Positions 10,326 to 19,463 are shown, numbered from the stretch's first letter. The stretch: 64,000 nucleotides of DNA from Rhizobium sp. 18055 (GCF_902706285.1 NZ_CACSKD010000011.1:121462-185461); one strand, 5' to 3'. Notes: generated by a model from the letters alone, not told the origin. Made by a program: numbers and translations.

Positions 10326-10775
10326 TCAATCCCGCTTGCCCTGAAAGAACCCGCGCAAAATCTCCGCTGCCTGCACCTCGTTGATCCCCGAATAGACATC
10401 CGGCGCATGATGGCAGGTCGGCTGCGCGTAGAACCGCACGCCATTGTCGACCCCGCCGCCCTTCGGATCTTCGGCCCCGTAATAGAGCCGCCGGATACGG
10501 GAAAACGAGATCGCCGCCGCGCACATGGTGCAGGGCTCCAGCGTCACATAGAGATCGGCACCCGTCAGCCGCTCCTGCCCGAGCGCATCGCAGGCCATGC
10601 GGATGGCGGCCACTTCGGCGTGTGCGGTGATGTCGTGGAGCTCGCGGGTGCGGTTGCCGGAACGGCCGATCACGGTGCCGTCGAGAACGACGACAGCGCC
10701 GATCGGCACCTCGCCACGCGCACCCGCGGCACGCGCTTCCTCGAGCGCCAGCTCCATAAATTCATTTGTCTTCAC
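10326..10775 (-). CDS. tadA: tRNA-specific adenosine deaminase TadA
   Basis: Converts A34 to inosine in tRNA-Arg(ACG). Homodimeric zinc enzyme of the cytidine deaminase fold. The zinc motif TAHAE (catalytic Glu) and PCTMCAAAIS are both present, with the C-terminal HHAPDVYSG segment. I chose the GTG at 10775, giving MKTNEFMELALEEARAAG and 149 residues, because known rhizobial TadA proteins start at this point; the ATG at 10757 would remove six residues. It is divergent from the pseudouridine synthase gene, with 71 bp between the two starts. Confidence 0.93.
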   Translation of the reverse strand: MKTNEFMELALEEARAAGARGEVPIGAVVVLDGTVIGRSGNRTRELHDITAHAEVAAIRMACDALGQERLTGADLYVTLEPCTMCAAAISFSRIRRLYYGAEDPKGGGVDNGVRFYAQPTCHHAPDVYSGINEVQAAEILRGFFQGKRD

Positions 10776-10846
10776 GATCCGACAATTTCCACTTAACCGC
10801 AGGGGCGCGAACTGATAGAAGGCCCCAAAAGGCAGGCAAACAACAA

Positions 10847-13063
10847 ATGACATTCAAAGACAAGCCAAAACGGCCGGGTGGCAAGCCATCCCCGCGCGAT
10901 ACCGATGCGAAATTCGGCGATAAGCCAGCAAAGCCGTTCGCCAGACAAGAGGCGAGCGCTGCACCGGGTGACGGCAAGGCAGAGCGCATCTCGAAGGTGA
11001 TGGCGCGCGCCGGCGTTGCTTCGCGTCGCGATATCGAACGCATGATCATGGACGGCCGCGTCACGCTGAACGGCAAGCCGCTGGAAACGCCGGTGGTCAA
11101 CGTCACGCTGACCGACAAGATCGAAGTCGATGGCGTGCCGATCCGCGGTATCGAGCGCACCCGTCTCTGGCTCTACCACAAGCCGGCCGGCCTGGTGACC
11201 ACCAACGCCGATCCGGAAGGCCGCCACACCGTATTCGACAATCTGCCGGATGATCTGCCGCGCGTCATGTCGATCGGCCGCCTCGATATCAACACCGAAG
11301 GCCTGCTGCTGCTCACCAACGACGGCGGCCTTGCCCGCGCGCTGGAACTGCCAACGACAGGCTGGCTGCGCCGCTACCGCGTGCGCGCCCACGGCGATAT
11401 CGACCAGGATGCGCTTGACAAGCTGAAGGAAGGTATTGCCGTCGATGGCGTGCTCTATGGCGCCATCGAAGCGACGCTCGACCGCACCCAGGGCTCCAAC
11501 GTCTGGCTCACCATGGGCCTGCGCGAAGGCAAGAACCGCGAAATCAAGAACGTGCTCGGCGCCCTCGGCCTCGAGGTCAACCGCCTGATCCGCATTTCCT
11601 ACGGCCCCTTCCAGCTCGGCGATCTGCCCGAGCGTGACGTCGTCGAAGTCCGCGGCCGCACGCTGCGCGACCAGCTCGGCCCGCGCCTGATCGAAGACGC
11701 CAAGGCCAATTTCGACGCCCCGATCTACAACGCCCCGGCACTCGCCGCCGAAGAAGAGGTCGAAGCCAAGCCCGAGCGCCGCGAGCGCTCGTGGAAGCCG
11801 GAAGACAAGCGCGAACGCGCGCTGAGCCGCCTCGACACCAAGCGCGACGATCGTCGCGACGGTGGACGTGACGGTGGTGGTCGTGATGGTGGCCGTGACA
11901 GCGGTGGCCGCGATGCCGGCCCGCGCAAGGACGACGACCGTCCGAAGCGCCCGGCGCTCGGCACCCGTCGCAGCGCCAATGTCTGGATGGCGCCCGGCGC
12001 CCGTCCGCTCGGCGAAAAGGCAACCGCCAAGGCCGAAAGAAACGCCCAGACGGCGCTTCGCCGCGGCGAAAAGCCTGGCCGCTCCAAGCCGCAGCCGACC
12101 AGCTACGACGACGGCCCGCGCGTCCAGATCAACCGCGCCCGCGACGAAGAGGGCGAATGGATCCGCTCCAGCGAAGTCAGCAACGATGACGGCGGCCGCA
12201 AGCGCTCCGGCGATCGTCCAGGCGGTGACCGCGGCGATCGTGGTGGCCGCGGCGAAAAGTCGTTCGGTGATCGCGCCCCGCGTGGCGACAAGCCCTTTGG
12301 CGACCGTCCGCCCCGTGGTGATAGACCCGGTGGTGATCGTACCGCCCGTGGTGACAGACCTCATGGCGACCGCCCGCCTCGCGGCGACCGCCCATCCGGT
12401 GATCGTCCTCCTCGTGGCGACCGCCCGTTCGGTGACAAGCCGCGCGGTGATCGCAAGCCTCGCGAAGACGGCGAGCGTCCGCGCTCCTTCAGTGACCGCC
12501 CGGCCCGCAGCGACCGTCCTTATGGCGATCGTCCAGCCCGCAGCGAGCGTCCGGCAGGTGACCGTCCGGCCCGTGGTGATCGCCCGTTCGGCGACAAGCC
12601 ACGCGGTGACCGCAAGCCACGCGAAGAGGGTGCAGAGCGCCCGCGTTCCTTCGGTGACCGTCCGGCCCGCGGCGAACGTCCAGCCGGTGCCCGGCCTTCG
12701 GGAGATCGCCCCTATGGCGACAAGCCGCGCCGTCCGCGTCCAGAGGGCGACGAGCGTCCGCGTTCGAAGAGCTTCTCCGGCGAGGCACGCTCCGAGCGTC
12801 CCGCTGGCGACAGACCTTCAGGCGCCAGGCCTTCGGGAGCCAGGCCTTCAGGAGATCGTCCGTTCGGCGACAAGCCGCGCGGCAAGAGCTTCGGCAAGCC
12901 TGCGGGTGCAAAGCCGGGTGGTTCCAAGCCATCGGGCGCAAAGAGTTTTTCCGGCAAGCCTTCGGGCGATCGGCCGGGTGGCGGTGGCAAGCCTGCGGGC
13001 GGGCCGTCGCGTGGTGGACCTAAAGGGAAGGGAATAGCGCGCGGTGCGGATCGTCGGCGGTGA
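10847..13063 (+). CDS. RluB/RsuA-type rRNA pseudouridine synthase with long RGD-rich tail
   Basis: Isomerises a uridine in rRNA; closest in layout to RluB (23S U2605), though RsuA-like specificity cannot be excluded. An S4 RNA-binding domain spans about residues 45-95 (RISKVMARAGVASRRDIER). The catalytic domain spans about 105-290, with Asp147 in GRLDINTEGLLLL. From about residue 300 to 738 the protein is low-complexity: RDGGRDGG runs, then dozens of GDRP / RGDRP / GDKPRGDR units. The DNA is correspondingly repetitive from about 11860 to 13040. Ordinary RluB is about 250-350 residues. The tail is probably disordered and nucleic-acid binding. The stop overlaps the start of rsmD by 20 bases. 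Confidence 0.9.
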   Translation: MTFKDKPKRPGGKPSPRDTDAKFGDKPAKPFARQEASAAPGDGKAERISKVMARAGVASRRDIERMIMDGRVTLNGKPLETPVVNVTLTDKIEVDGVPIRGIERTRLWLYHKPAGLVTTNADPEGRHTVFDNLPDDLPRVMSIGRLDINTEGLLLLTNDGGLARALELPTTGWLRRYRVRAHGDIDQDALDKLKEGIAVDGVLYGAIEATLDRTQGSNVWLTMGLREGKNREIKNVLGALGLEVNRLIRISYGPFQLGDLPERDVVEVRGRTLRDQLGPRLIEDAKANFDAPIYNAPALAAEEEVEAKPERRERSWKPEDKRERALSRLDTKRDDRRDGGRDGGGRDGGRDSGGRDAGPRKDDDRPKRPALGTRRSANVWMAPGARPLGEKATAKAERNAQTALRRGEKPGRSKPQPTSYDDGPRVQINRARDEEGEWIRSSEVSNDDGGRKRSGDRPGGDRGDRGGRGEKSFGDRAPRGDKPFGDRPPRGDRPGGDRTARGDRPHGDRPPRGDRPSGDRPPRGDRPFGDKPRGDRKPREDGERPRSFSDRPARSDRPYGDRPARSERPAGDRPARGDRPFGDKPRGDRKPREEGAERPRSFGDRPARGERPAGARPSGDRPYGDKPRRPRPEGDERPRSKSFSGEARSERPAGDRPSGARPSGARPSGDRPFGDKPRGKSFGKPAGAKPGGSKPSGAKSFSGKPSGDRPGGGGKPAGGPSRGGPKGKGIARGADRRR
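11860..13040 (+). repeat. Degenerate short tandem repeats coding for the RGD-rich tail
   Basis: Imperfect repeats built from units such as GGCGACCGTCCG and CGTGGTGAT, encoding GDRP and RGD motifs. They continue in frame through the C-terminal 60 percent of the pseudouridine synthase gene. The unit length varies (often 12 or 24 bases). No frame break is seen. Confidence 0.85.
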
Positions 13064-13604
13064 GTTTCGCGGACGGTCGCTCGCCGTACCCAAATCCAAC
13101 GACATCCGGCCGACTGCGGACCGGACGCGTGAGAGCCTGTTCAATATTCTGAGCCATGCCTATCCGGAATGCGTCGATGGCACCCGGATACTCGACCTGT
13201 TCGCCGGCACCGGCGCCGTCGGCCTTGAAGCCGTGTCGCGCGGCTGCCGTCATGCGCTGTTTGTCGAAAACAGCGTCGAGGGCAGGGGCCTGCTCTGGGA
13301 AAACATCGATGCGCTCGGCCTGCACGGCAAGACGCGTATCCTGAGGCGCGACGCCACCGATCTCGGCAGCGTCGGCAATCTCGAGCCGTTCCAGTTCCTG
13401 TTCGCCGATCCGCCCTATGGCAAGGGTCTCGGCGAAAAGGCGATGGCGGCGGCCGCCAAGGGTGGCTGGCTGCAGACCGGCGCAATTGCGGTGCTCGAAG
13501 AGCGCGCCGACGTTGTCGTTTCGGTCGATCCGTCCTATCTGTTCCTGGAGAACAGGATTTTTGGCGATACCAGGGTTCATTTCTTCCGCTATCAGCCTTT
13601 ATAG
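13044..13604 (+). CDS. rsmD: 16S rRNA (guanine966-N2)-methyltransferase RsmD
   Basis: Methylates G966 of 16S rRNA using S-adenosylmethionine. The 186 residues include the typical start RIVGGEFRGRSLAVP, TRPTADR-like DIRPTADRTRESLFN, the SAM site DLFAGTGAVGLEA and the catalytic FADPPYGKG. The GTG start at 13044 lies inside the end of the pseudouridine synthase gene, preceded by AAGGGAAGGGA. This indicates translational coupling of two rRNA modification genes. Confidence 0.95.
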   Translation: MRIVGGEFRGRSLAVPKSNDIRPTADRTRESLFNILSHAYPECVDGTRILDLFAGTGAVGLEAVSRGCRHALFVENSVEGRGLLWENIDALGLHGKTRILRRDATDLGSVGNLEPFQFLFADPPYGKGLGEKAMAAAAKGGWLQTGAIAVLEERADVVVSVDPSYLFLENRIFGDTRVHFFRYQPL

Positions 13605-13626
13605 GCAGCGTATTACGGGGGCGTAG

Positions 13627-14526
13627 GTGACACAGCAGGCCGAAAAGACCAGTAGCGCGTTACCTGCCCTCCAAGACGTCCCGCAAGGTTCGTCCCCGCG
13701 CATTGCCATCGCCTTCGGCGGTGGCGGCGCCCGCGGCCTCTCGCACATTCACGTCATCGAAACGCTTGATGAACTCGGCATCCGCCCGGTGGCGATATCG
13801 GGCTCCTCGATCGGCGCCATCATGGGCGCCGGCATGGCGGCCGGCATGACCGGCGAAGCGATCCGCGAACATGCGCTGATGACCGTCGGCAACAAGACCG
13901 CCGTCGTCAGCCGCCTCTGGGGCCTGCGCCCGCAGACGGTGCGCGATGCGGTGGCCAACGGCGTGCGCATCGGCCAGTTCAACCTGGAGCGCATCCTCAA
14001 GGCCTTCCTCCCCGCCGACCTGCCGGACCGCTTCGAGGACCTGCCGATCCCGATGACGGTGACCGCCACCGATTATTACGGCCAGAGCGAAGTGCTGGTC
14101 AGCGAAGGCCAGCTGTTTCCGGCACTCGCAGCCTCCTCCGCCATCCCCGCCGTGTTCATGCCGGTCAGGCTCTACGGAAGGGTGATGATCGACGGCGGCA
14201 TCAGCAATCCCGTGCCCTACGAATGCCTGATGGACCGCGCCGACATCGTCATCGGCATCGATGTCGTCGGCGCGCCCGAGGGCGACGGCACCCATATTCC
14301 CAACCGCATGGAAAGCATCTTCGGCTCCGGCCAGCTGATGATGCAGACGGCGATCACGCTGAAGCTGCGCATCCAGCCCCCCCACATCTTCCTGCGCCCC
14401 GCCGTCGGCCGCACCGGCGTCATGGATTTCCTCAAGGCCCGCGAAGTGCTGGCCATGTCGATCGGCGTCAAGGACGAGCTGAAGTACGCGCTGGATCACG
14501 CCATCGAGGCGCACGCGCGGGCGTAA
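13627..14526 (+). CDS. Patatin-like phospholipase (RssA type)
   Basis: Predicted serine hydrolase of the patatin family, 299 residues. It has the oxyanion loop AFGGGGARGLSHI near residue 29, the nucleophile elbow ISGSSIGAIMGAG (GxSxG) near 60 and the catalytic Asp in IDGGISNP near 190. There is no signal peptide, so the enzyme is cytosolic or loosely membrane-bound. The substrate (phospholipid or other acyl ester) is unknown. The start is a GTG 22 bp after rsmD on the same strand, so cotranscription is likely. Confidence 0.88.
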   Translation: MTQQAEKTSSALPALQDVPQGSSPRIAIAFGGGGARGLSHIHVIETLDELGIRPVAISGSSIGAIMGAGMAAGMTGEAIREHALMTVGNKTAVVSRLWGLRPQTVRDAVANGVRIGQFNLERILKAFLPADLPDRFEDLPIPMTVTATDYYGQSEVLVSEGQLFPALAASSAIPAVFMPVRLYGRVMIDGGISNPVPYECLMDRADIVIGIDVVGAPEGDGTHIPNRMESIFGSGQLMMQTAITLKLRIQPPHIFLRPAVGRTGVMDFLKAREVLAMSIGVKDELKYALDHAIEAHARA

Positions 14527-14746
14527 CAAGTAGATACGCTCGCTATTGATCACAAGGCTCGATTCTCACGCGCCGTCATGCTCGGCCTTGTGCCGAAGAT
14601 CTACTGACATCAATAAAATCAATCGGTTGCAGGTGTTTCGGACAAGTAAAAGCATGACGTGAAAGCCGTTCCGGGGCTTCATCAGCAGTCTCAGGAGACG
14701 GCATTTGTCTGTCTGTGGTAATCTCCGGCGTGAGCGCGGAGCTGTC

Positions 14747-15022
14747 ATGATCGACACCGATACACAGACACGGATCATCCATTTGAAAGTGCGCGATGAT
14801 GTGTGGTCGCTGATCGACCGCGCTGCCAAAGTGCAGCGAAAGACGCGGTCCGATTTCATGATCGATGCGGCGCGCCGAGCCGCTGAAGACGCGCTTCCCG
14901 ATCAGGCGCTCGTCTCGGTCGAAGCCGAGAGTTGCAACTGCCTCACCGATATTCTTGACAACTCACTCGGCAACGAGGGCTTCCAGCGTTTGATGAACGT
15001 CACCAAGCCGTGGCAGGCCTAA
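14747..15022 (+). CDS. DUF1778 (TacA-type) antitoxin, no toxin gene adjacent
   Basis: A 91-residue ribbon-helix-helix protein: RIIHLKVRDDVWSLIDRAAKVQRKTRSDFMIDAARRAAEDAL is the DNA-binding fold, and the C-terminus ends RLMNVTKPWQA like other DUF1778 antitoxins. Members normally pair with a GNAT acetyltransferase toxin (TacT) encoded just downstream. Here the next gene is 18 bp away on the opposite strand and is an antiporter, so the gene looks solitary. The ATG at 14747 is preceded by GGAG; an upstream in-frame TTG at 14705 is less likely. Confidence 0.78.
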   Translation: MIDTDTQTRIIHLKVRDDVWSLIDRAAKVQRKTRSDFMIDAARRAAEDALPDQALVSVEAESCNCLTDILDNSLGNEGFQRLMNVTKPWQA

Positions 15023-15040
15023 GCGTGACGCCCAACCCCG

Positions 15041-16849
15041 CTAGCCGTCCACCACCGCATCCGCCGTTCCCGCCAGCGGGTCGGTTTCAAAATCCATCGT
15101 CCGCTTCGGCTTCACCAGCGGCTCCGGCTTGACCGGTTGCGAGAACAGCATGTCGCGGCCGGCCTGCAGGCCTTCGGAGACCTGCAGCACCAGCCGTTGC
15201 TCGTCGCGGCGCCTGATGTCCTCGCCGATCTCGTAGGCGCTGGCTTCGCTGACGCCGAGTGCCTCAAGCGTCCGGCGGCCGAACAGCAGGCCGGATTCCA
15301 GCGTTTCGCGCAGCTCGTAATCGACGTTCAGGTTGCGCAGCGCGATCGAGTGGATGCGGTCGTAGGAGCGCACGAAAATCTTGGCTTCGGGATAATCGGC
15401 CTGCACCAGCTCGACGATCTTGTCGGTCACCTCGCGCTTCTGCGTGCAGACGACGACGATCTTCGCGTGGTCGATGCCGGCGGCCCTCAGCACATCCTTG
15501 CGGGTGCCGTCGCCGAAATAGATCCGGAAGCCGAAGGACGACGCCTGGCGGATACGGTCGGCGGAGACGTCGATGACGGTCACGGCGCGGCCACCGGCGA
15601 GCAGGATCTGCGCTGCGATCTGTCCGAAACGCGAAAAGCCGACCATCAGCACATCGGCGCCGGCCCCTTCGAAATCCTCATCCAGCGTTTCCTGCGTCTC
15701 GCCTTTCAGCAGCCTCTTCGACAGCTTGGCGCCGATCGGTGTCAGCGCCATCGAGAGCGTCACGATGGCGATCAGCAGTGAGGCGGTGCTCGAGGGCATC
15801 AGCCCCGCGGCCCCCGCCGCCGAAAACAGCACGAAGCCGAATTCCCCACCTTGCGGCAGCAGGAAGGCGATGCGGATCGCGTCATTGTGCTCGGAACCGG
15901 TGATCCGGCACAGCCCGTAGATGATCATTGCCTTCGCCGCCATGACGACAGGCACGGCAACGATGACGAACAGCACATTGTCCCACACCACGTTCAACTG
16001 CAGCGACAGGCCGACGGCGATGAAGAAGATGGCGAGCAGCACCCCGCGGAACGGCTCGATATCGGCCTCCAGCTCATGGCGGTAGGAGGATTCGGCCAGC
16101 ATCACGCCGGATAAAAACGCCCCCATCGCCATCGACAGCCCCGCCATCTGCATCAGCGTCGCCGATCCCATGACGACGAACAGCGCCGCCGCAATCATCG
16201 CCTCGCGGGCGCCGGTGCGGGCGATGATCTGGAACAGCGGCGTCAGCAGGTAGCGCCCCATGACGATCATCGCGCCGACAGCGCCGATCGCAATGCCGAA
16301 ATCGAGCATCGGCGTGCCGTGGCCCTTGCCGGTGTCGAGCACATTGATCAGCGCCAGCAGCGGCACGATCGCCAGGTCCTGGAACAAAAGCATCGAGAAC
16401 GAGCGTTGGCCGTAGCGGGTGTTGACGTCGCCGTCATCGTCGAGGATCTGCATCGCGAATGCGGTGGACGATAGCGCCAGCCCGAAGCCGGCAATGACGC
16501 TGCCGCGCCAGTCGAGAACGCCTGAAAGCTGGGTGAGGAGGGTCAGCACCACCCCGGTCAGCAATACCTGCGCCGTGCCGAGCCCGAAAATATCCCGCCG
16601 CATCTGCCACAGGCGGCTCGGCTTCAGCTCCAGCCCGATGATGAAAAGCAGGAAGACGACGCCGAGTTCGGCGACGTTGAGGATCTGCTCGCCATCCGTC
16701 AGCCCGTGGAAGATCGGGCCGATCACCACACCGGCGGCGAGGTAGCCGAGCACGGTGCCGAGGCCCAGTCGCTTGAAAATCGGGGCCGAGACGACGGTGC
16801 CGCCGAGCAGCAGGATCGTTTCGGTGAAGAGGGCATTCGGCTCGGACAT
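15041..16849 (-). CDS. CPA2 family cation:proton antiporter with TrkA-N domain (KefB/C-like)
   Basis: Inner-membrane monovalent cation/H+ antiporter or glutathione-gated K+ efflux-type protein, 602 residues. About 12 hydrophobic segments occupy residues 1-390, with the family motifs GYLAAGVVIGP and GVVFLLFIIGLELKPSRLW. A cytosolic Rossmann domain follows (about 400-520), with DVLMVGFSRFGQIAAQ and a GDGTRKDVLR segment that binds NAD or nucleotide. No KefF/KefG partner is next to it, so glutathione gating is not certain. It is convergent with the DUF1778 gene and divergent from pmbA. Confidence 0.88.
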   Translation of the reverse strand: MSEPNALFTETILLLGGTVVSAPIFKRLGLGTVLGYLAAGVVIGPIFHGLTDGEQILNVAELGVVFLLFIIGLELKPSRLWQMRRDIFGLGTAQVLLTGVVLTLLTQLSGVLDWRGSVIAGFGLALSSTAFAMQILDDDGDVNTRYGQRSFSMLLFQDLAIVPLLALINVLDTGKGHGTPMLDFGIAIGAVGAMIVMGRYLLTPLFQIIARTGAREAMIAAALFVVMGSATLMQMAGLSMAMGAFLSGVMLAESSYRHELEADIEPFRGVLLAIFFIAVGLSLQLNVVWDNVLFVIVAVPVVMAAKAMIIYGLCRITGSEHNDAIRIAFLLPQGGEFGFVLFSAAGAAGLMPSSTASLLIAIVTLSMALTPIGAKLSKRLLKGETQETLDEDFEGAGADVLMVGFSRFGQIAAQILLAGGRAVTVIDVSADRIRQASSFGFRIYFGDGTRKDVLRAAGIDHAKIVVVCTQKREVTDKIVELVQADYPEAKIFVRSYDRIHSIALRNLNVDYELRETLESGLLFGRRTLEALGVSEASAYEIGEDIRRRDEQRLVLQVSEGLQAGRDMLFSQPVKPEPLVKPKRTMDFETDPLAGTADAVVDG

Positions 16850-16967
16850 GCGCTAAGCTTCTTTCAATGGAGACGGTCGCGCAAGCAGCGCAGAAAAGAA
16901 TCGGCATCTTCGGCCTTGATGCTTTCCGTAGCGCACAATAAATGGAACGCGAAGGAAAGGCCAAACC

Positions 16968-18314
16968 ATGTCCTCTGAATTTGATTCCTCGACGCTTCTC
17001 TCCCGTGCCAGCCAGTTGATCGACCTTGCCAGGAAAGCTGGAGCCGATGCCGCAGATGCGGTGGTGGTTCGCTCCCGCTCGCAGTCCGTCAGCGTCCGGC
17101 TCGGCAAGGTGGAGGAAACCGAATCCTCCGAGAGCGATGATTTCTCGCTGCGCGTCTTTGTCGGCAAACGTGTCGCCAGCGTCTCCGCCAATCCGGGCTT
17201 CGACCTGTCGACCCTTGCCGAGCGCGCCGTCGCCATGGCCAAGGTCTCGCCGGAAGATCCATTCGTGTGCCTGGCGGATGCCGACAAGCTGGCGAAATCC
17301 TATCCCGACCTGCAGCTTCTCGACACCACCGAAGTCTCCTCCGAGCAGCTGCGCGATGCAGCCTTGGCTGCCGAAGCCGCCGGCCTTGCCGTTCCGGGCG
17401 TCGCCAACTCATCCGGCGCCGGTGCGTCGGCTGGCATGGGTGGCATGGTGCTGGTCACCTCGAACGGCTTCGAGGGCAGCTACATGGGCTCCCGCTTCGG
17501 CCGCTCCGTCAGCGTCATCGCCGGCGAAGGCACCGGCATGGAGCGCGACTATGATTTCGACAGCCGCATCTATTTCGCCGATCTCGACGACGCCGCAGAG
17601 ATCGGCCGCCGTGCCGGCGAGCGCGCCGTCAGGCGCCTGAAGCCACGCCAGGTCGAAACCGGCAAGAACGTCACCGTCGTCTTTGATCCGCGCGTCTCCC
17701 GCGGCTTCGTCGGCCATATTGCCGGCGCCATCAACGGTGCCTCTGTTGCCCGCAAGAGCAGCTTCCTGCGCGACAAGATGGGCCAGCAGGTGCTGAAATC
17801 AGGCCTGTCGATCACCGACGATCCGATGATCGTCCGCGGCCCGGCCTCGCGCCCCTTCGATGGCGAAGGTGTGTCGGGCGAGCGGATGGTGATGATCGAG
17901 GACGGCGTGCTGAAGCACTGGTTCCTCTCGACCTCGACAGCGCGCGAGCTCGGCATGGACACCAACGGCCGCGGCGTGCGCGGTGGCAATTCGGTGACGC
18001 CGGGTTCGACCAACCTGGCGCTGGAGCCCGGCGATATCTCGCCGCAGGATCTGATCCGCGGCGTCGGCAACGGTTTCTACGTGACCGAGCTGATCGGCCA
18101 GGGCGTCAACATGATCACCGGCGAATACAGCCGCGGCGCCACCGGTTTCTGGATCGAGAACGGCGAACTCACCTTCGCCGTCTCGGAAGTGACCATTGCA
18201 TCGAACCTCAAGGAGATGTTCATGCGGGTGACGCCGGCCAACGACATCGACCGCAAATACGGCGTCGCCGCGCCGACCATCGCGATCGAGGGAATGACGC
18301 TCGCCGGCCTCTGA
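16968..18314 (+). CDS. pmbA: PmbA/TldE family protein (TldD-TldE protease subunit)
   Basis: Subunit of the TldD/TldE metalloprotease that processes small peptides and in some bacteria degrades CcdA antitoxin or matures microcins. The TldE/PmbA subunit itself lacks the zinc motif. The 448 residues show the N-terminal VRSRSQSVSVRLGKVEETESSE segment, the central MGSRFGRSVSVIAGEG and the C-terminal NSVTPGSTNLALEPGD and GEYSRGATGFWIENGE blocks. No HExxH is seen, consistent with PmbA rather than TldD. The next gene, cysQ-like, starts 34 bp downstream. Confidence 0.92.
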   Translation: MSSEFDSSTLLSRASQLIDLARKAGADAADAVVVRSRSQSVSVRLGKVEETESSESDDFSLRVFVGKRVASVSANPGFDLSTLAERAVAMAKVSPEDPFVCLADADKLAKSYPDLQLLDTTEVSSEQLRDAALAAEAAGLAVPGVANSSGAGASAGMGGMVLVTSNGFEGSYMGSRFGRSVSVIAGEGTGMERDYDFDSRIYFADLDDAAEIGRRAGERAVRRLKPRQVETGKNVTVVFDPRVSRGFVGHIAGAINGASVARKSSFLRDKMGQQVLKSGLSITDDPMIVRGPASRPFDGEGVSGERMVMIEDGVLKHWFLSTSTARELGMDTNGRGVRGGNSVTPGSTNLALEPGDISPQDLIRGVGNGFYVTELIGQGVNMITGEYSRGATGFWIENGELTFAVSEVTIASNLKEMFMRVTPANDIDRKYGVAAPTIAIEGMTLAGL

Positions 18315-18348
18315 TGGATCGGAAGCCGCTGACAGATTGGAACATGGT

Positions 18349-19149
18349 ATGAGCGACGTCGAGGATGCCCGCTGGCAGAGCGATCTGGAGTTGATCGCCG
18401 ACGCCGCAAGGCAGGCAGGCGCCGTCGCTCTCTCCTTTTTCAACCAGTCGCCCGAGGTCTGGTGGAAGAACGAGGGCAAATCCCCCGTCAGCGCCGCCGA
18501 TTTTGCCGCCAACGAGATCCTTGAGACACTGCTGCGCAGGGCCCGGCCGGATTACGGCTGGCTGTCCGAAGAAACCGAAGACAGCGCCGATCGCCTGTCG
18601 CGCGAAACCCAGTTCATCATTGACCCGATCGACGGCACCCGCGGCTTCCTCGGCGGCCAGAAGCTCTGGTGCGTCAGCGTCGCGGTGGTCCACAAGGGGC
18701 GGCCGGTGGCCGGCGTACTATTCGCCCCGGCGCTCGATGAATTCTACCAAGCGACCGAGACCGGCATCGCGTTGAAGAACGGCGTGCCGATCCGCGTCTC
18801 AGAACCAGACCCGCAAACGCCGATGCGCTTTGCCATCGCCGAAGACGTGCTGCACGCCTTTCCGCCCGCCGTGAAAAACCGGATCGAGCGCATCAGGCAC
18901 GTGCCCTCGCTCGCCTATCGCATTGCCATGGTGGCCGATGGCAGCATCGACGGCACCTTCGTCAAGCGCAACTCGCACGACTGGGATCTGGCTGCCGCCG
19001 ACCTCATTCTGGAGCGAGCCGGCGGGCGCCTGGTCAACCTCGACGGCACGGCGTTGACCTATAACCGGGCGGATGTCCGCCACGGTGAGCTTTGCGCCGG
19101 TTCGCAACCATTGTTGAATGAATTGCTATCCCCTATCGCGACGCGCTGA
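18349..19149 (+). CDS. cysQ: 3'(2'),5'-bisphosphate nucleotidase / inositol monophosphatase family (CysQ-like)
   Basis: Mg2+-dependent, Li+-sensitive phosphatase fold, 266 residues. It likely hydrolyses 3'-phosphoadenosine 5'-phosphate, though inositol phosphates cannot be excluded. The metal motifs are visible in order: LSEETED near residue 74, DPIDGTRGFLGG near 92 and DWDLAAADLILERAGG near 208. The ATG at 18349 is chosen; an upstream TTG at 18337 adds only four residues. It stands first in a run with DUF4170, waaA, a HAD phosphatase and lpxK. Confidence 0.85.
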   Translation: MSDVEDARWQSDLELIADAARQAGAVALSFFNQSPEVWWKNEGKSPVSAADFAANEILETLLRRARPDYGWLSEETEDSADRLSRETQFIIDPIDGTRGFLGGQKLWCVSVAVVHKGRPVAGVLFAPALDEFYQATETGIALKNGVPIRVSEPDPQTPMRFAIAEDVLHAFPPAVKNRIERIRHVPSLAYRIAMVADGSIDGTFVKRNSHDWDLAAADLILERAGGRLVNLDGTALTYNRADVRHGELCAGSQPLLNELLSPIATR

Positions 19150-19217
19150 GCAGTTGACGTTTCCGTCAAAATCCCTCAGATGAAGCGGCGGAGGGGCAGA
19201 CAAAGGAAGAGACTGAG

Positions 19218-19463
19218 ATGACGAATTCCGGTGATAAGAAACAACTGTTGCACCTCGTGTTCGGCGGCGAACTGGAAAGTCTTGCAGACGTTCAGTTCCG
19301 CGATCTCAAGGATCTGGATGTGGTCGGCATCTTCCCCGATTACGCCACTGCCCTGACGGCCTGGAAGTCCAAGGCGCAGTCGACTGTCGACAATGCCCAT
19401 ATGCGTTATTTCATTGTCCATATGCACCGTTTGCTTGATCCGGAAGACAAGTCCGGAAAATAA
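19218..19463 (+). CDS. DUF4170 domain protein
   Basis: Small soluble protein of 81 residues. It contains the conserved LLHLVFGGELESLADVQFRDLKDLDVVGIFPDYATALTAWKSKAQSTVDNAHMRYFIVHMHRLL pattern (cited here in outline from about residue 10 to 74), which I recognise as DUF4170. The function is unknown. It has a GAAGAGACTGAG ribosome site. It lies between the cysQ-like gene and the Kdo transferase gene, an arrangement I recall from other rhizobia, which hints at a role near lipid A/Kdo synthesis. That role is inference only. Confidence 0.8.
   Translation: MTNSGDKKQLLHLVFGGELESLADVQFRDLKDLDVVGIFPDYATALTAWKSKAQSTVDNAHMRYFIVHMHRLLDPEDKSGK

Noticed and set aside
11862..13037. 391-codon alternative frame inside the repeat tail of the pseudouridine synthase
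   Set aside because: Repeats lacking stops are open in several frames; only frame one continues from the conserved enzyme.
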